Below are positions 26,055-36,563 of a stretch of DNA of 64,000 nt, piece after piece (the first letter of the stretch is position 1; every line of letters starts with the position of its first letter). Under the pieces are notes generated by a model. It saw only the letters and a program-made list of their open reading frames with translations. It made no database searches and was not told where the DNA came from. Origin of the DNA: Pseudomonas resinovorans NBRC 106553 (GTDB taxonomy: Bacteria; Pseudomonadota; Gammaproteobacteria; Pseudomonadales; Pseudomonadaceae); assembly GCF_000412695.1 (NCBI RefSeq), contig NC_021499.1:3534001-3598000 (forward strand), written 5' to 3'. The position numbers and the translations under genes were made by a program.

Positions 26055-26751
26055 GATTGAGGTCGGAATCTGCGAGAGCGTGAACGATAAGCACTTGAAA
26101 GCAGAAGGCAAAGCCAATTTACCGGCTATTTACCCAGGGCTTACCGAGCGACCTGCACAAGGAGGCTTCAACCACCCTGACGCCTGCCGCTACACCCGGT
26201 CGCTACCTGAGCGGGGTCGAGGGAGTCGAGCTCGAGTTTTCCTACCTCCCGCGCCCATCGGAAGGAATAGGAACCAGAGTCCCGATCAGCCAGGGCTACA
26301 GCATCAACGCCAACGTGCTCAGGAACACACCGAAAGGGTTCGGTACCGCCCTCCCCCCCGCCCCTCTCCCGCAAGCGGGCGAGGGGTGACACGCGCCGGC
26401 AGGCGCGAAGCAGTCCTGATGCCCAAACGAAACAGGGAAGATGACCCCGCGCCAAGCGCCCCTTCAGGAGGCCGAGCGGCATGGATGCCGCGAGAGGCGC
26501 GCAGGGCCATGGATGGCCCTTCTCGCCGTGCCCCGGAGCGACGATGTAGCGAGGGAAGTTTGGCGCAGGCAAACGGGGACGCCGAGTTCCGGATGCAGGG
26601 GCAAGCCTTCCTGGTTCCCGACGACTGCCAGAAGTGACTCGCCCGGGAGGGCGAAATAGAAACCTTCAGCCCACTCGACAATGAGCTGGACAACAAACCG
26701 AAGAACACAAAAAGGGAGGCCAATGGCCTCCCTTCTTCATTGCACCACCCC
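26055..26751. other. 697-bp gene-free block, probably repeat-derived
   Basis: Between muxA and tpx I see no convincing gene. The block contains a CCCCTCTCCCGC/GCGGGCGAGGGG hairpin near 26364, dyads such as GGGCCATGGATGGCCC near 26507 and GCGGCATGGATGCCGC near 26477, and a string of short symmetric words characteristic of dispersed Pseudomonas repeat DNA. Open frames crossing it (for example 26168-26572 on the minus strand) have low-complexity composition. The muxA promoter should lie near 26055-26150 and the tpx terminator is at 26709-26735. Confidence 0.6.
26709..26735 (-). terminator. Rho-independent terminator of tpx
   Basis: On the minus strand GGGAGGCC-ATT-GGCCTCCC is followed directly by TTTTTG. 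It lies 17 bp after the tpx stop codon. Confidence 0.88.
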
Positions 26752-27249
26752 TTACAGGGCAGCGATGGCCGCCGCATAGTTCGGCTCGTCGGCGATCTCG
26801 CCCACCAGCTCGCTGTGCAGCACCTTGTCGTTCTCGTCCAGCACCACTACGGCGCGGGCCGATACGCCGGCCAGCGGGCCACTGGCGATGGCCACGCCGT
26901 AGTCCTTGAGGAAGTTCGCACCACGCATGGTGGACAGGTTGACCACGTTCTCCAGGCCTTCGGCGCCGCAGAAGCGCTTCTGGGCGAACGGCAGGTCGGC
27001 GGAGATGCACAGCACCACGGTGTTGGGCAGCTTGCTGGCTTCGACGTTGAACTTGCGCACGGAGGTGGCGCAGGTGGGAGTGTCGATGCTCGGGAAGATG
27101 TTCAGCACCTTGCGCTTGCCGGCCAGGCTGGCCAGGGTCACGTCGGAGAGGTCGCCGCCGACCAGGCTGAAGGCCGGGGCTTGCTGGCCCTTCTGCGGCA
27201 GTTGGCCGTCGACGTTGATCGGGTTGCCCTTGAGGGTTACTTGAGCCAT
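26752..27249 (-). CDS. tpx: Thiol peroxidase (Tpx), atypical 2-Cys peroxiredoxin
   Basis: 165 residues. Reduces hydrogen and alkyl peroxides using thioredoxin. The peroxidatic site is [13 protein letters not shown] with Cys60; the resolving cysteine is Cys94 in [11 protein letters not shown], equivalent to Cys61/Cys95 of E. coli Tpx. A third cysteine (Cys81) is not part of the usual mechanism. Length is as in the family. ATG at 27249 with AAGGACC upstream. It is monocistronic, with its own terminator, and isolated upstream from tamB by a 140-bp repeat element. Confidence 0.96.
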   Translation of the reverse strand: MAQVTLKGNPINVDGQLPQKGQQAPAFSLVGGDLSDVTLASLAGKRKVLNIFPSIDTPTCATSVRKFNVEASKLPNTVVLCISADLPFAQKRFCGAEGLENVVNLSTMRGANFLKDYGVAIASGPLAGVSARAVVVLDENDKVLHSELVGEIADEPNYAAAIAAL

Positions 27250-27350
27250 TGCGATGGTCCTTGTTTCTTGTGGGGTTGCATGAGAACGCCAAGTTAAGCA
27301 CGACGCGCGGCAAAAGTCCTGACCCTTGAGTCAGTGCCGGCGCCGCCTCA

Positions 27351-27490
27351 GAGCCTGTTCACGATCTAGCGAGCTAGAGCCATGCAAGGCAGAAACAGGC
27401 GAGGACGCGGAGTTTACGAGCTGTAAATGAGCAGGCCGAGCCTGTTTCTAACGCCGCAGGGCCATTGCTCCGCTGATCGTGGACAGGCTC
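27351..27490. mobile_element. 140-bp MITE-like inverted-repeat element at the tamB stop
   Basis: Ends are GAGCCTGTTCACGATC and, inverted, GATCGTGGACAGGCTC (15 of 16 identical). TCA flanks both sides (27348-27350 and 27491-27493), consistent with a 3-bp target duplication; the right TCA is the complement of the tamB stop TGA. Inside lies a second inverted pair, GAAACAGGC (from 27392) and GCCTGTTTC (27440-27448), and AGTTTACGAGCTGTAAATG. It encodes no transposase. I recall near-identical sequences as common intergenic repeats in Pseudomonas genomes. Confidence 0.65.
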
Positions 27491-30400
27491 TCAGAAGTCG
27501 CGCTGATAGAAAAGATCCAGCGAACTGGCCAGGCCGCTGGCGGCCTCCAGGTAAAGGCGCCGGGTCAGGCGGTAGCGCACGGCCACCAGGCTGGTGGAGT
27601 CCACCATGCCCAGCCCGTAGCGGATGCTCAGGCGATCGTTGACCTCCCCGGTGGCGCCGTCCGAATCCAGCTGCAGGTCCTGCAGGCCGAGGCGCTGGCC
27701 CAGTTCGCGGGTGATCGGTGCACCGCCGGCCAGGCCCAGGGAAAGGGCGGCCTGGCCCAGGGCGTTGCGATCCCCGCCGCTGTTCAGGCGGCCGAGGATC
27801 AGGTAGGAGAGCGCCTGCTCCTGGCCCATGGCCGGGTTGGAGAAGACTTCGGTGGTCGGCTCGTCGGCGGGGCCGCTCAGGCGCAGGCCTGCGGTGACCA
27901 CGCCAACGGTGCGTATCGCTTCCACATCGATGAAGGGCTGCTCCAGCGCCCCTGCGAACAGCAGGCGCGCCCGCCGCAGTTCGAGGCGCTGGCCGTAGGC
28001 GTTGAAGCGGCCGTTGCGCAGCACCAGTTCGCCACGGGTGGTGAGGTTGTCGCCCACCCGGAGATGGCCCCGGACGTCCGCCGTCAGGCCGAAGCCGGAG
28101 AACTGCAGGCGGTCCTGCCCCACCTCCACGGCCACATCCATGCTCAGGTTCAGGCGCCGCTGTTCGGTTTCCTGCTCGCCGATGATGCGAGCATCCGGCG
28201 ACACCCTGACCGCCTGGGGCGGCAGCTGGCGGATGACGATGCGCCCACGGGGCACCGCCACCCGCCCGGTCACCGAGAGGTTTTCGCCCGCCAGGCCCAG
28301 GCGCAGGTCCGGTTCCATTTCCATGTTGGCGAAGGGCTCGACCACCAGGGGCAGCCGTCTTCCTGTCACGCGCATGTCGAGGTCCGTGGCCCCGGACCAG
28401 TCCAGGTGACCGGAGATCGTCCCCTGCCCGCGATTGCCGCTGCGCCACTGGCCGTTCAGGACCAGGCTCTCGCCGGCGATGCGCGCGTCCAGGTTCAGGT
28501 CCTCGAAGCTCACCGGCAACTCGCCGCCGCTGATATGGCCGTCGCTGAGGCGCAGATTGCCCAGCACATAGGGCGCCATCAGGTTGCCACCGAGGGTGCC
28601 GGAGCCCTGCAGGCGGCCTTCGAACTGATCCACCATCGGCACGAAGGGGCGCAGCACGGCGAGATCCAGACCATCCAGGCGGAACTGCCCGGAGAGCGGC
28701 TTGCGCGCCGGACGCGGGTCGATGCGCGCGTCCACTTGCAGCGAGCCGAGGCCTTCGCTGCGGTAGCTCAGCTGGGTGTCGATGCTTTGCGGGCGCAGGG
28801 TGCTGTCCAGCAACAGCCGCTGGTAGGGGAAGTCGACCCATTCTTCCGCGTCCTCCTTCTTCACCCGCACCACACCGCTGCCGGCGTCCAGGGTGATCCG
28901 GCCATTGGGGCCGCTGGCCGGCAGGTCGAGGCGCAGGTCGCCGTTCAATTCACCCTTCCAGACCAGGTCGTCCGGCAGCCAACGGGCCAGGCTCTCGAGG
29001 GGGAAGTCACGCAGGCGCATATCCAGCCTGGGGTCGGGCATCAGGCGCTGCTCGCCGCCGCAGAGGCTGGCCGAGGCGTAGCGCCAGCAGTGGGCGCCGA
29101 GTTCCAGCCGACCGTTGGCCAGCCGCTCCAGCCGCGCCGGGGCGTCCAGGCGCCAGTCCTGGCCGATGGCCTTGAGCTCGCCACGGGCCAGGCGACCGCG
29201 CCAGTTGCCCCGGTCGAGCCGGCCGTCGAAGGCCAGCAGCAGGTCCAGCGGCGGCCCTTCCAGGTCCAGCTGCAACTGTTGCCGCTGGCGGTCGCCGGAA
29301 CCTTCCACCTTGAGGTTGCCGAGCTTGCTGTCGCCCGAGGCCAGGCCCTCGGCGCTCAACTGCAAGCGGCCGCGCTGGCCGGCGTCGAGCCGGGCGTCCA
29401 GGCTCAGGCGCTCGATGCGCCGATCGCCCTGGCCCAGGCGCTGGCCACTGAGGGTCAGGTTGCCTTGCGGGTTCTGCAGGCTGCCGGCCAGGTCGAGGCG
29501 CCCCTGGGCCTGGCCGAACAGGCCGGGCCAGAGTTGGCCGAGTTGGTTCAGGGCAAGATCGAGACGGCCGCTGAGGCGCCGATCCAGTTGCGCCTGGCCG
29601 CTCACGCGGTTGTCCCCCAGACGCAGCTGCAACCCATTGACCGACCAAAGCTCGCCCGCTCCCGCCACCCGGCCCTGGAGCACCGCCGGCTGGCCGCGTA
29701 GCCGACCGTTGAGGTCGAGGTTGGCGTTCAGTTCCAGGCGCTGCTCGCGCCAGGTCCCCTTGGATTCCAGGCGTCCGGCCAGGGTGCCCGGCAACTCGGC
29801 CAGCCAGAAGGACGGATCGAGCTGGCTCAGGGCCAGTTGACCGTCCCAGCCGACGCCGTCGGCGAAATCGATCTTCACCCGGCCCTGGGCCCGGCCCTGC
29901 CCGGCCGTCAGCCGCAGGTCCGCCAGGGTCACGCTGGCCATGTCGCCGGCCACCGGACTGGCCAGGCTGAATTCACCGGCCGGCCCTTTGAGCCGGGCGT
30001 CGAACTTGCCTTCGTAGCGCGAATCCCCGTAGCGCAGCTCGGCGTCCATCCGCTGCAGCTCCACCGGCGGCGGTTGCTCCTGGGGGAACAGCCGTTGCCA
30101 GGGGAAGTCGCGCCATTGCAGGCGACTGTCCACGGCCAGTTGCTTCTGCCAATCCACCCGCCCCTGCACGGCCAGGCTTTGTTTGGGGTCGCCGGTCAGC
30201 AGCAGCTGCTCGATGTCCGCCCCCTTGGTGTCGACCCGGCCGCGCAGCTCCAGTGCCACGGGGCCGCCCTGGCCCGGCAGGCTGGCCTTGCCCCGCACGG
30301 CGAAGCCCTGCTTGAGGTCGCCGCCGGCGGTCAGGTCCACCTGGTTGAGGGTCAGGGTGTCCGGCAGCTCGGCGGTGGCCTTGAAGCCATCGGCCCACAG

Positions 30401-31138
30401 CCTGGCGTTGGCCGGCAGATTCTCCGCCAGCGGGCGCACGTCCCCTTCCAGACGACCGTTGAGGTAGCCCTTGCTGTCGGCCTGCACCTTGAGCACACCC
30501 TGCAGATCGCCTTGCGCCTTCAGCGCCAACGACCAAGGCCCCTCCCCTGGCGCCGGCAACTGCAGGTTGCCCTCCAGGGTAAGCGGCCAGCCGCCCTCCG
30601 GAAGCAAGGAGCCTTGCAGGTCCAGGGCCAGTTCGTCGCGGCGCAGGCTCAGGCGATCCAGACGCAGGCCATCGGTCTGCCAGTGGGCCACCAGTTCCAG
30701 CTGCTGGAACTGGTCGTTGCCATCGAGCAGGAAGCGGCCGATGCGCACCTGGCCGATTTCCAGGGCCAGGGGCAGGCGCAGCTCTGGCAGGCTGAGGGGG
30801 CTGACCGCCGCATCGGGCGGGGACGGCGGCAGGTCCAGGTAGATGCTGTCGCTGGCCAGCTCCTTGATACAGAGCGTGCGCCGCATCAGGCAGGCCGGCG
30901 ACCACTCCAGCAGCGGGGCCTCCAGCTTCAGCGTGGTGCCGTCCTGTTGCCAGGTCAGGCGCGTGGCGCTCCAGCGACCACCGAGGGTGCCCTGGAAGTC
31001 GTCCACCTGCATCCCGGGCACTTTGTCGAGCAGCCAGCGGCCACCAGCCTCGGTGAACAGCAGAATGGCCAGGCTCGCCACCAGCGCGACCAGCACGGCG
31101 AGCAGCCCCGCGAGGCTGAACTTCACCGCGCGCCTCAC
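27491..31138 (-). CDS. tamB: Translocation and assembly module protein TamB
   Basis: 1215 residues, the usual size for TamB (1200-1300). The N-terminal membrane anchor ([20 protein letters not shown], about residues 9-28) is followed by a long periplasmic beta-taco of repeating AsmA-like strands and the conserved C-terminal DUF490 domain ([27 protein letters not shown], ending in [21 protein letters not shown]). It spans the periplasm and works with TamA in outer-membrane protein insertion and anterograde phospholipid transport. GTG start at 31138 overlaps the tamA TGA in GTGA. The stop codon abuts the MITE-like element. Confidence 0.95.
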   Translation of the reverse strand: MRRAVKFSLAGLLAVLVALVASLAILLFTEAGGRWLLDKVPGMQVDDFQGTLGGRWSATRLTWQQDGTTLKLEAPLLEWSPACLMRRTLCIKELASDSIYLDLPPSPPDAAVSPLSLPELRLPLALEIGQVRIGRFLLDGNDQFQQLELVAHWQTDGLRLDRLSLRRDELALDLQGSLLPEGGWPLTLEGNLQLPAPGEGPWSLALKAQGDLQGVLKVQADSKGYLNGRLEGDVRPLAENLPANARLWADGFKATAELPDTLTLNQVDLTAGGDLKQGFAVRGKASLPGQGGPVALELRGRVDTKGADIEQLLLTGDPKQSLAVQGRVDWQKQLAVDSRLQWRDFPWQRLFPQEQPPPVELQRMDAELRYGDSRYEGKFDARLKGPAGEFSLASPVAGDMASVTLADLRLTAGQGRAQGRVKIDFADGVGWDGQLALSQLDPSFWLAELPGTLAGRLESKGTWREQRLELNANLDLNGRLRGQPAVLQGRVAGAGELWSVNGLQLRLGDNRVSGQAQLDRRLSGRLDLALNQLGQLWPGLFGQAQGRLDLAGSLQNPQGNLTLSGQRLGQGDRRIERLSLDARLDAGQRGRLQLSAEGLASGDSKLGNLKVEGSGDRQRQQLQLDLEGPPLDLLLAFDGRLDRGNWRGRLARGELKAIGQDWRLDAPARLERLANGRLELGAHCWRYASASLCGGEQRLMPDPRLDMRLRDFPLESLARWLPDDLVWKGELNGDLRLDLPASGPNGRITLDAGSGVVRVKKEDAEEWVDFPYQRLLLDSTLRPQSIDTQLSYRSEGLGSLQVDARIDPRPARKPLSGQFRLDGLDLAVLRPFVPMVDQFEGRLQGSGTLGGNLMAPYVLGNLRLSDGHISGGELPVSFEDLNLDARIAGESLVLNGQWRSGNRGQGTISGHLDWSGATDLDMRVTGRRLPLVVEPFANMEMEPDLRLGLAGENLSVTGRVAVPRGRIVIRQLPPQAVRVSPDARIIGEQETEQRRLNLSMDVAVEVGQDRLQFSGFGLTADVRGHLRVGDNLTTRGELVLRNGRFNAYGQRLELRRARLLFAGALEQPFIDVEAIRTVGVVTAGLRLSGPADEPTTEVFSNPAMGQEQALSYLILGRLNSGGDRNALGQAALSLGLAGGAPITRELGQRLGLQDLQLDSDGATGEVNDRLSIRYGLGMVDSTSLVAVRYRLTRRLYLEAASGLASSLDLFYQRDF

Positions 31139-32868
31139 AGTTCCGGCCCCATGGAGAAGTGAATGCGCCAGCCGCCCGGATCATCCAGGGCCTTGGCCAG
31201 GTCGAGGCGGATCGGCCCCACCGGCGAGACCCAGCGTACCCCCATGCCGGCGCCGGTCTTCATGGCGGCGCTCAGGGAATCCACCGCGTTGCCGCGATCG
31301 ACGAAGGTCGCCACGCGCCACCGTTCGGTGATGGGGTATTGGTATTCGAGGCTGCCCACCAGCAGGTAGCGCCCCCCCACCCGGTTGCCGGCGGAGTCCC
31401 TCGGCGACAGGGTCTGGTACTCGTAGCCGCGCACGCTCTGGTCGCCACCAGCGAAGAAACGCAGCGACGGCGGGATGGAGTCGAAATCGGTGGTGGCGAT
31501 GCCGCCGGTCTGCACCCGGGCCAGCAGCCGGTGCCCGCCGGGCAAGGTGTAGAGGCCCCGGGCCAGGACACTGGCATAGGTGAAGTCGGTGTCCGAGACG
31601 ATGCCCTCCTTGGCGCCACGCACATCGAACTGCAGCGAATAGCCGACACTGGGGTCGAGGTTGTTGTCGCTGCGGGTGACGCTGTAGCGGACGCCAGGAA
31701 TGAGGAAGTTGCTGCGGCCATCGTCGCTGCCATCGCCGAAGTCGAAGCGTTCCTGCTCCCAGTTCAGGGAAACCACCCGCAACCAATCGCTGGGCAGCCT
31801 GGATTGCCACTCGGTGCCGACGGTGAACAGGCGGCTGTCGACATCCACCAGTTGCTCGCGCTGGTAACCGGTGGTGAAGCGCAGGGTGTCGGTGGTCGGC
31901 GGGTCCAGGGGAATCTCGTACCAGGTGCCGACGGTCTGCCGTGGCTCGGACACCGAGGTCTCGGCACCCAGGCGATGTCCGCGGGAGTTGATCCAGTGAC
32001 GGGTCCAGTTGGCACGGGCGCGCGGGCCGACGTCGGTGGAGTAGCCGAGACCGAGGCCGACGGTACGCGGCCTGGAGGGACTCAGCTGGACCGTCACTGG
32101 AATGGTCAGGCCCTTGCCCTTCACCGGGACGGCGGTGACCCGCACATCCTCGAAGTAGCGACTGGCCTGGAGGTTCTGGCTGAGCCGGGCGACCTCGCCC
32201 GAGTCGTAGGGCGTATTGGGCTTGAAGGGCACAAAGCGCTCCAACAGGTCCAGGTCGAAGGGGGTCCGGCCCTCGAACGTGACGTCGCCAAGGTAGTAGC
32301 GCGGGCCGCTTTCATAGATCAGCGAGATATCGGCGAATCCGGCTTGCGGGTCGATATCCAGGCGCTGGCTGGTGAACTTGCCATCGAAGAAGCCGAAGCG
32401 CAGTGCCTGGTTCTGGATCAGCCGTCTGGCGTCGTCGTAGACGCCGTGATTGAGCTGGGCACCGGGTACCATCAGCACCCCGCCCTCGGGGAGGCGAAAC
32501 GCCCGGAGCTTGCTGGCCTCACCGTCGATTCGCACCACCACATGGCGCAGGCGCACCGGTTCGCCGGGTACCACCAGCAGGTGCAGCGAAGGCTTGTTGC
32601 CGCCTTCGACGCGGCTGGTGATTTCGGCCTGGTAGTAACCCAGCGCCTCGGCCGCCCGCCGCGCCTGGTTCTCGGCCGAACGCCGGAAACGCCGCAGGGC
32701 TTCCTCGTCACGGTCGCCAAGCGTACCGATATGGGCCTCGATATTGGCCCGCAGTGCGCGGTTGGAGGGTTTGATCCGTACCTCCAGCGTGGCCTCGGCC
32801 AACGCCAGGGTGCTTGTACAAAGCAGGGCCAGCAACAGCAGCCCGCGCAATCCATGGCAGAAATTCAT
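31135..32868 (-). CDS. tamA: Translocation and assembly module protein TamA (Omp85 family)
   Basis: 577 residues from ATG 32868, which gives a clean signal peptide ([20 protein letters not shown], cleavage near ALA-EA); a longer frame to 32907 lacks signal character. Three POTRA-like domains follow to about residue 260, then a 16-stranded Omp85 barrel with the lid-lock region [19 protein letters not shown] (VRGYEY is the family's VRGY/F motif) and a terminal aromatic-rich strand ending in GPEL. Outer-membrane partner of TamB, to which it is translationally coupled (4-bp overlap). No upstream co-transcribed gene other than the GNAT gene 48 bp away. Confidence 0.94.
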   Translation of the reverse strand: MNFCHGLRGLLLLALLCTSTLALAEATLEVRIKPSNRALRANIEAHIGTLGDRDEEALRRFRRSAENQARRAAEALGYYQAEITSRVEGGNKPSLHLLVVPGEPVRLRHVVVRIDGEASKLRAFRLPEGGVLMVPGAQLNHGVYDDARRLIQNQALRFGFFDGKFTSQRLDIDPQAGFADISLIYESGPRYYLGDVTFEGRTPFDLDLLERFVPFKPNTPYDSGEVARLSQNLQASRYFEDVRVTAVPVKGKGLTIPVTVQLSPSRPRTVGLGLGYSTDVGPRARANWTRHWINSRGHRLGAETSVSEPRQTVGTWYEIPLDPPTTDTLRFTTGYQREQLVDVDSRLFTVGTEWQSRLPSDWLRVVSLNWEQERFDFGDGSDDGRSNFLIPGVRYSVTRSDNNLDPSVGYSLQFDVRGAKEGIVSDTDFTYASVLARGLYTLPGGHRLLARVQTGGIATTDFDSIPPSLRFFAGGDQSVRGYEYQTLSPRDSAGNRVGGRYLLVGSLEYQYPITERWRVATFVDRGNAVDSLSAAMKTGAGMGVRWVSPVGPIRLDLAKALDDPGGWRIHFSMGPEL

Positions 32869-32916
32869 GCGCGAGATGCTAACACGGCAAGTGCTCTTCC
32901 CCCTCAAGAACGCGAC

Positions 32917-33570
32917 TCAGCCGCTTGCTTGCATCAAGGGTCGCGGGTTGGGATGGAAGAACACGTGTTCCACCACGGGCCCCAGCGCGACCTCCCCCAC
33001 CTCCGCGTAGCCCTGGCGTTTGTAGAAGTCCAGATAACGCACGTTGCCGGTATCCAGCACCACGCCCTGGGAACTGTCGTCCTCGGCGCACCAGTTGTGC
33101 AGGGACTCCAGCAACTTTTCGCCCAGGTGGCGCCCCTGGAACTCCGGGTGAATGCCCAGCAGCGGCAGCACATGGCAAGGGCCGGGTGGCAGGCAGGCGA
33201 GCACGGCGTCGTGGTAGTCGAGGTAACGGCGGGTGCAGCGCAAGCCGGTGGTGAGCAGCATGCGCAGGCGCCAGCCCCAGCTTTCGGTGATGCCCAGGCG
33301 GCGCACCGGCGGCGCGATCAGGGCGATCCCCACCAGGCGCTCCTCGATCAACAGGCCGATGGCCGGCAGGTCTTCCAGGAAATGCTGCTGCACCAGCTCC
33401 CGCACGGTTGCCCGCACCCGCTGGTCGTAGCCCGCGCGCTCGGCCTCGAACAGGTAAGCGAAAGTCGGTTCGTGGCGGTAGGCGTGGTAAAGCAGGGAAC
33501 GGGCCTCGCGGGCGTAACCGCGGTCCAGCATGCGCACCTCCACCGGTGCGGTCGGGATGTAGCCGGGCAT
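32917..33570 (-). CDS. GNAT-family N-acetyltransferase
   Basis: 217 residues. The acetyl-CoA binding segment is [23 protein letters not shown] (the Q/RxxGxG/A loop here reads QGRHLG), and the C-terminal [15 protein letters not shown] is the usual end of a GNAT fold. Substrate unknown. It starts with ATG at 33570 and its stop lies 48 bp before the tamA start on the same strand, so the three genes may be co-transcribed. Conserved position next to tamA is seen in pseudomonads, as I recall, but does not reveal function. Confidence 0.85.
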   Translation of the reverse strand: MPGYIPTAPVEVRMLDRGYAREARSLLYHAYRHEPTFAYLFEAERAGYDQRVRATVRELVQQHFLEDLPAIGLLIEERLVGIALIAPPVRRLGITESWGWRLRMLLTTGLRCTRRYLDYHDAVLACLPPGPCHVLPLLGIHPEFQGRHLGEKLLESLHNWCAEDDSSQGVVLDTGNVRYLDFYKRQGYAEVGEVALGPVVEHVFFHPNPRPLMQASG

Positions 33571-33699
33571 TCAAAGCACCTCTTCTTATGGACTATCGGG
33601 CCAAGCTGGAAATTAGCACCAGTTCGCCGGCCCGGCCATGCGACTGGCTCACCCCGCCGCCATGGGCTAGCATCGCCTTTTTCCCAGGATGCCGTCGCG

Positions 33700-34512
33700 A
33701 TGAAGATCGTTTCTTTCAATATCAATGGCCTGCGCGCTCGCCCGCACCAGCTCGAAGCGCTGATCGCCAAGCACCAGCCGGACGTGATCGGCCTGCAGGA
33801 AACCAAGGTCTCCGACGAGCAGTTCCCGGAGGCCGAGATCCGCCAACTCGGCTACCACGTGCATTACCACGGGCAGAAAGGCCACTACGGCGTCGCCCTG
33901 CTCTCCCGCCAGGAACCGCTGTCCCTGTGCAAGGGCTTCCCCGGCGACGCCGAAGACGCCCAGCGCCGCTTCATCTACGGCACCTTCGCCGATGCCCAGG
34001 GCAACCCGGTGACGGTGATGAACGGCTACTTCCCCCAGGGCGAAAGCCGCGACCATCCGGTGAAGTTCCCCGCCAAGGAGCGCTTCTACGCCGACCTGCA
34101 GGTACTGCTCGAACAGCAGTTCCAGCCGAGCCAGCCGCTGGTGGTGATGGGCGACATCAACATCTCGCCGGAAGACTGCGACATCGGCATCGGCGAAGAG
34201 AACCGCAAGCGCTGGCTGAAGACCGGCAAGTGCAGCTTCCTGCCGGAAGAGCGCGAGTGGCTGGCCCGCCTCAAGAGCTGGGGCCTGGTGGACAGCTTCC
34301 GCCAGCTCAACCCCGAGGTTAACGACCGCTTCAGCTGGTTCGACTATCGCAGCCGCGGCTTCGAGGACGCCCCCAAGCGCGGCCTGCGCATCGACGTGAT
34401 CCTGGCCAGCAGCCCGTTGCAGGCACGGATCAAGGACGCCGGGATCGACTACGACCTGCGCGGGATGGAAAAGCCCTCCGACCATGCGCCGATCTGGCTG
34501 GAACTGGCCTGA
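33700..34512 (+). CDS. xthA: Exodeoxyribonuclease III (AP endonuclease)
   Basis: 270 residues, standard length. Repairs abasic sites and trims 3-prime ends of duplex DNA. Signature residues are visible: [26 protein letters not shown] (metal-binding Glu), [26 protein letters not shown] (catalytic Asp and Asn), [10 protein letters not shown] and the final [10 protein letters not shown] (catalytic Asp-His). The ATG at 33700 gives [10 protein letters not shown]; a very long upstream open frame in the same phase is antisense to tamA and is artefactual. Followed by a strong terminator. Confidence 0.96.
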   Translation: MKIVSFNINGLRARPHQLEALIAKHQPDVIGLQETKVSDEQFPEAEIRQLGYHVHYHGQKGHYGVALLSRQEPLSLCKGFPGDAEDAQRRFIYGTFADAQGNPVTVMNGYFPQGESRDHPVKFPAKERFYADLQVLLEQQFQPSQPLVVMGDINISPEDCDIGIGEENRKRWLKTGKCSFLPEEREWLARLKSWGLVDSFRQLNPEVNDRFSWFDYRSRGFEDAPKRGLRIDVILASSPLQARIKDAGIDYDLRGMEKPSDHAPIWLELA

Positions 34513-34544
34513 GCCAACACCCTCCCCGGCCAATCGCGACGCAT

Positions 34545-34574
34545 AAAAAAGGCCCATCATCTGGGCCTTTTTTC
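34545..34574. terminator. Bidirectional terminator between xthA and the YegP-type gene
   Basis: AAAAAAGGCCCA and TGGGCCTTTTTT around TCATC, with A- and T-tracts on opposite sides. It serves the convergent genes at 33700 and 34590. Confidence 0.92.
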
Positions 34575-34589
34575 ATCGGTTTGCCTGCC

Positions 34590-34916
34590 TCAGGCTTCCT
34601 TGATCAACTGAGTGGTGCCCACTCGCATGATGGTCTCGATCGCCTTATCCAGCGTCGGCTCGGAATCGTACAGGTGACTCTTGGTGATGATGTCCCTGTT
34701 GGCCGAGCGCAGCTTGAAGTAGTTCTTGCCGCTCGAATCGATGCGGCGCACGTAGCGCTCTGGATGGACGCAGTTCTCGCGGAACAGGGCGATGCTCGCC
34801 TCCGCGGCGGCGCGGTCATCGAACTGGCCCTTGTCCAGCAGGGTGGCTTCCGCTGTCTTGAGACGTACACGCCAGGTGCCGCTGCTCGATTTCTTCAGTT
34901 CAAACCAACCACTCAT
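34590..34916 (-). CDS. YegP-type DUF1508 protein
   Basis: 108 residues made of two DUF1508 units. Unit one reads FELKKSSSGTWRVRLKTAEA with DKGQFDDRAAAEASIALFREN; unit two is YFKLRSANRDIITKSHLYDS with LDKAIETIMRVG. Such proteins are about 110 residues long and of unknown function; the fold is a small alpha/beta unit. ATG at 34916 preceded by AGGAGTG. It is monocistronic and shares a bidirectional terminator with xthA. Confidence 0.85.
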   Translation of the reverse strand: MSGWFELKKSSSGTWRVRLKTAEATLLDKGQFDDRAAAEASIALFRENCVHPERYVRRIDSSGKNYFKLRSANRDIITKSHLYDSEPTLDKAIETIMRVGTTQLIKEA

Positions 34917-35115
34917 TTCAACACTCCTAAACTCAGCTCGGGTAAGGGCCGCCAGCGCCTCTTGGGGCGTCTATGGCCCAGGCAGCGCGTGCCCCCTCTT
35001 CAGAAGCGGGCTACCCTAGCCCTTCGACCTTGCCCGGACTATCAGACGAATCTGATGGAGCCGCAGGAACAGCCTTATAAGATCGAAAACCTCATCCACA
35101 GCCGAAAGGCAGACC

Positions 35116-35133
35116 CTGTCATTTCCCCGTCAC
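35116..35133 (+). promoter_or_regulatory. Pho box upstream of the PstS-like/OmpA gene
   Basis: CTGTCAT-TTCC-CCGTCAC has two 7-bp half-sites with 4-bp spacing, 13 of 14 half-site positions matching the PhoB consensus CTGTCAY. A -10-like TAATCT follows after 10 bp (35144-35149), the spacing expected where PhoB replaces a -35 element. The gene starts 55 bp downstream of the box. Confidence 0.75.
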
Positions 35134-35188
35134 GCTGCTGACTTAATCTCGCGGCTCCTTACCTCTCCCCGGAACAAGGTGTCTGCCC

Positions 35189-36556
35189 ATGCCGCGCGCC
35201 CTGACCGTCAGCGACAAGGACCTGTGGGGTCACGCCCTCAGCATGTTGCTGCTCGGTTTCGTCTGCTATGCCCTCCCCTGGTCGGTGTTCGCCGCCCAGC
35301 CCGAGACCGTCCTGCGCATCCAGGGCTCCAACACCATAGGTGCGAAGCTGGGCCCGGCCCTGGTCAAGGGCATGCTGGAAGAAGAAGGCCTGCGCGCCAT
35401 CGCGCAGACCCCGGGCGACCGGGAGAACGAAGTGCACCTCTGGGCCCGTGATGCCCAGGGCAAGGAGATCCGCGTGGAACTGGCGGCCCATGGTTCCTCC
35501 ACCGGCTTCGCCGCGCTCAAGGACGGCAGCGCCGACCTGGCCGCTTCCTCCCGGCCGATCAAGGACGCCGAAGTCCAGGAGCTGGCGACCTTCGGCGACC
35601 TGCGCAGCCAGTACGCCGAACAGGTGATCGCCATCGATGGCCTGGCCATCATCCTGCATCCGGACAACCCGCTGCGCTCCCTCACCACCGCTCAGCTCGC
35701 CGCGGTGTTCGCCGGCGAAGTGACCACCTGGGAAGCGCTCGGCGGCACGGGTGGCGCCATCCACCTCTACGCCCGGGATGACCAGTCCGGCACCTACGAC
35801 ACCTTCAAGGAACTCGTTCTGGCCCGCCAGGGCAAGAGCCTGGCCGCCGGCGCCCAGAGGTTCGAGTCCAACGACAAGCTCTCCGCCTCGGTCAGCGCCG
35901 ACCCGCAGGGCATCGGCTTCGTCGGCCTGGGGTCGATCAACCAGGCGCGCGCCCTGACCATCGCCGACGGCGACTCCCAGGCCATGCCGCCCAGCGCCGA
36001 ACTGATCGCCACCGAGGACTATCCCCTGTCGCGGCGGCTGTTCTTCTATATGAAGCCGGGCGAACAGAACCGCTGGGCCAAGGCCCTGGTGCATTTCGCC
36101 CAGAGCCCTCGTGGCCAGGCGCTGGTCGCCCAGAGCGGCTTCGTTGCCCAGCAGGTGCAGGCGATCACGGTCGAGGCCCAGCGGGACATGCCCCAGAGCT
36201 ACCGCAACCTGGCCACCGGCGCCCAGCGCCTGTCGGTGAATTTCCGCTTCCAGGAAGGCAGCGCCAACCTCGACAACAAGGCCCTGCGCGATGTGCAACG
36301 CGTGCTGGACTACCTGAAGCAGTCCGACAAGCTGGAGCAGAAGGTGGTGCTGGTGGGCTTCGGCGACCCCAAGGCGGACCCGCAACGCGCCGCGTTGCTG
36401 TCCAAGCTGCGGGCCATGGCCGTGCGCCGGGAACTGGCCAAGGGCGGGGTGAGCCTGCGCGAGGTCACAGGGCTTGGCGATGAACTGCCGGTGGCGGCCA
36501 ACACGGCCGAGGAAGGCCGCATCCGCAATCGGCGGGTGGAAGTCTGGGTGTATTGA
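35189..36556 (+). CDS. PstS-like phosphate-binding domain fused to OmpA domain
   Basis: 455 residues. A signal peptide ends near residue 36 (VFAAQPE). A phosphate-binding-protein domain follows (about 38-310): LRIQGSNTIGAKLGP, AAHGSSTGFAALKDGSADLAASSRPI, VIAIDGLAIILHPDNPL and DDQSGTYDTFKELVL are the usual anion-contact loops. The C-terminus (about 345-455) is an OmpA peptidoglycan-binding domain: VNFRFQEGSANLDNKALRDVQRVLDYL, then NRRVEVWVY. Peptidoglycan anchoring of a phosphate binder at the outer-membrane side is inferred. A good Pho box upstream predicts phosphate-starvation control. No Pst transporter genes are adjacent. It is followed by a repeat hairpin. Confidence 0.9.
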   Translation: MPRALTVSDKDLWGHALSMLLLGFVCYALPWSVFAAQPETVLRIQGSNTIGAKLGPALVKGMLEEEGLRAIAQTPGDRENEVHLWARDAQGKEIRVELAAHGSSTGFAALKDGSADLAASSRPIKDAEVQELATFGDLRSQYAEQVIAIDGLAIILHPDNPLRSLTTAQLAAVFAGEVTTWEALGGTGGAIHLYARDDQSGTYDTFKELVLARQGKSLAAGAQRFESNDKLSASVSADPQGIGFVGLGSINQARALTIADGDSQAMPPSAELIATEDYPLSRRLFFYMKPGEQNRWAKALVHFAQSPRGQALVAQSGFVAQQVQAITVEAQRDMPQSYRNLATGAQRLSVNFRFQEGSANLDNKALRDVQRVLDYLKQSDKLEQKVVLVGFGDPKADPQRAALLSKLRAMAVRRELAKGGVSLREVTGLGDELPVAANTAEEGRIRNRRVEVWVY

Positions 36557-36563
36557 GAAGCCT

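Noticed and set aside
26168..26572. Minus-strand frame between muxA and tpx that could be read as a 134-residue protein
   Set aside because: The composition reflects repeat DNA, there is no Shine-Dalgarno sequence, and the text has no family features I recognise. Treated as non-coding.
31159..33699. Long plus-strand frame running into xthA
   Set aside because: It is antisense to tamA and the GNAT gene. Only the part from ATG 33700 matches exonuclease III.
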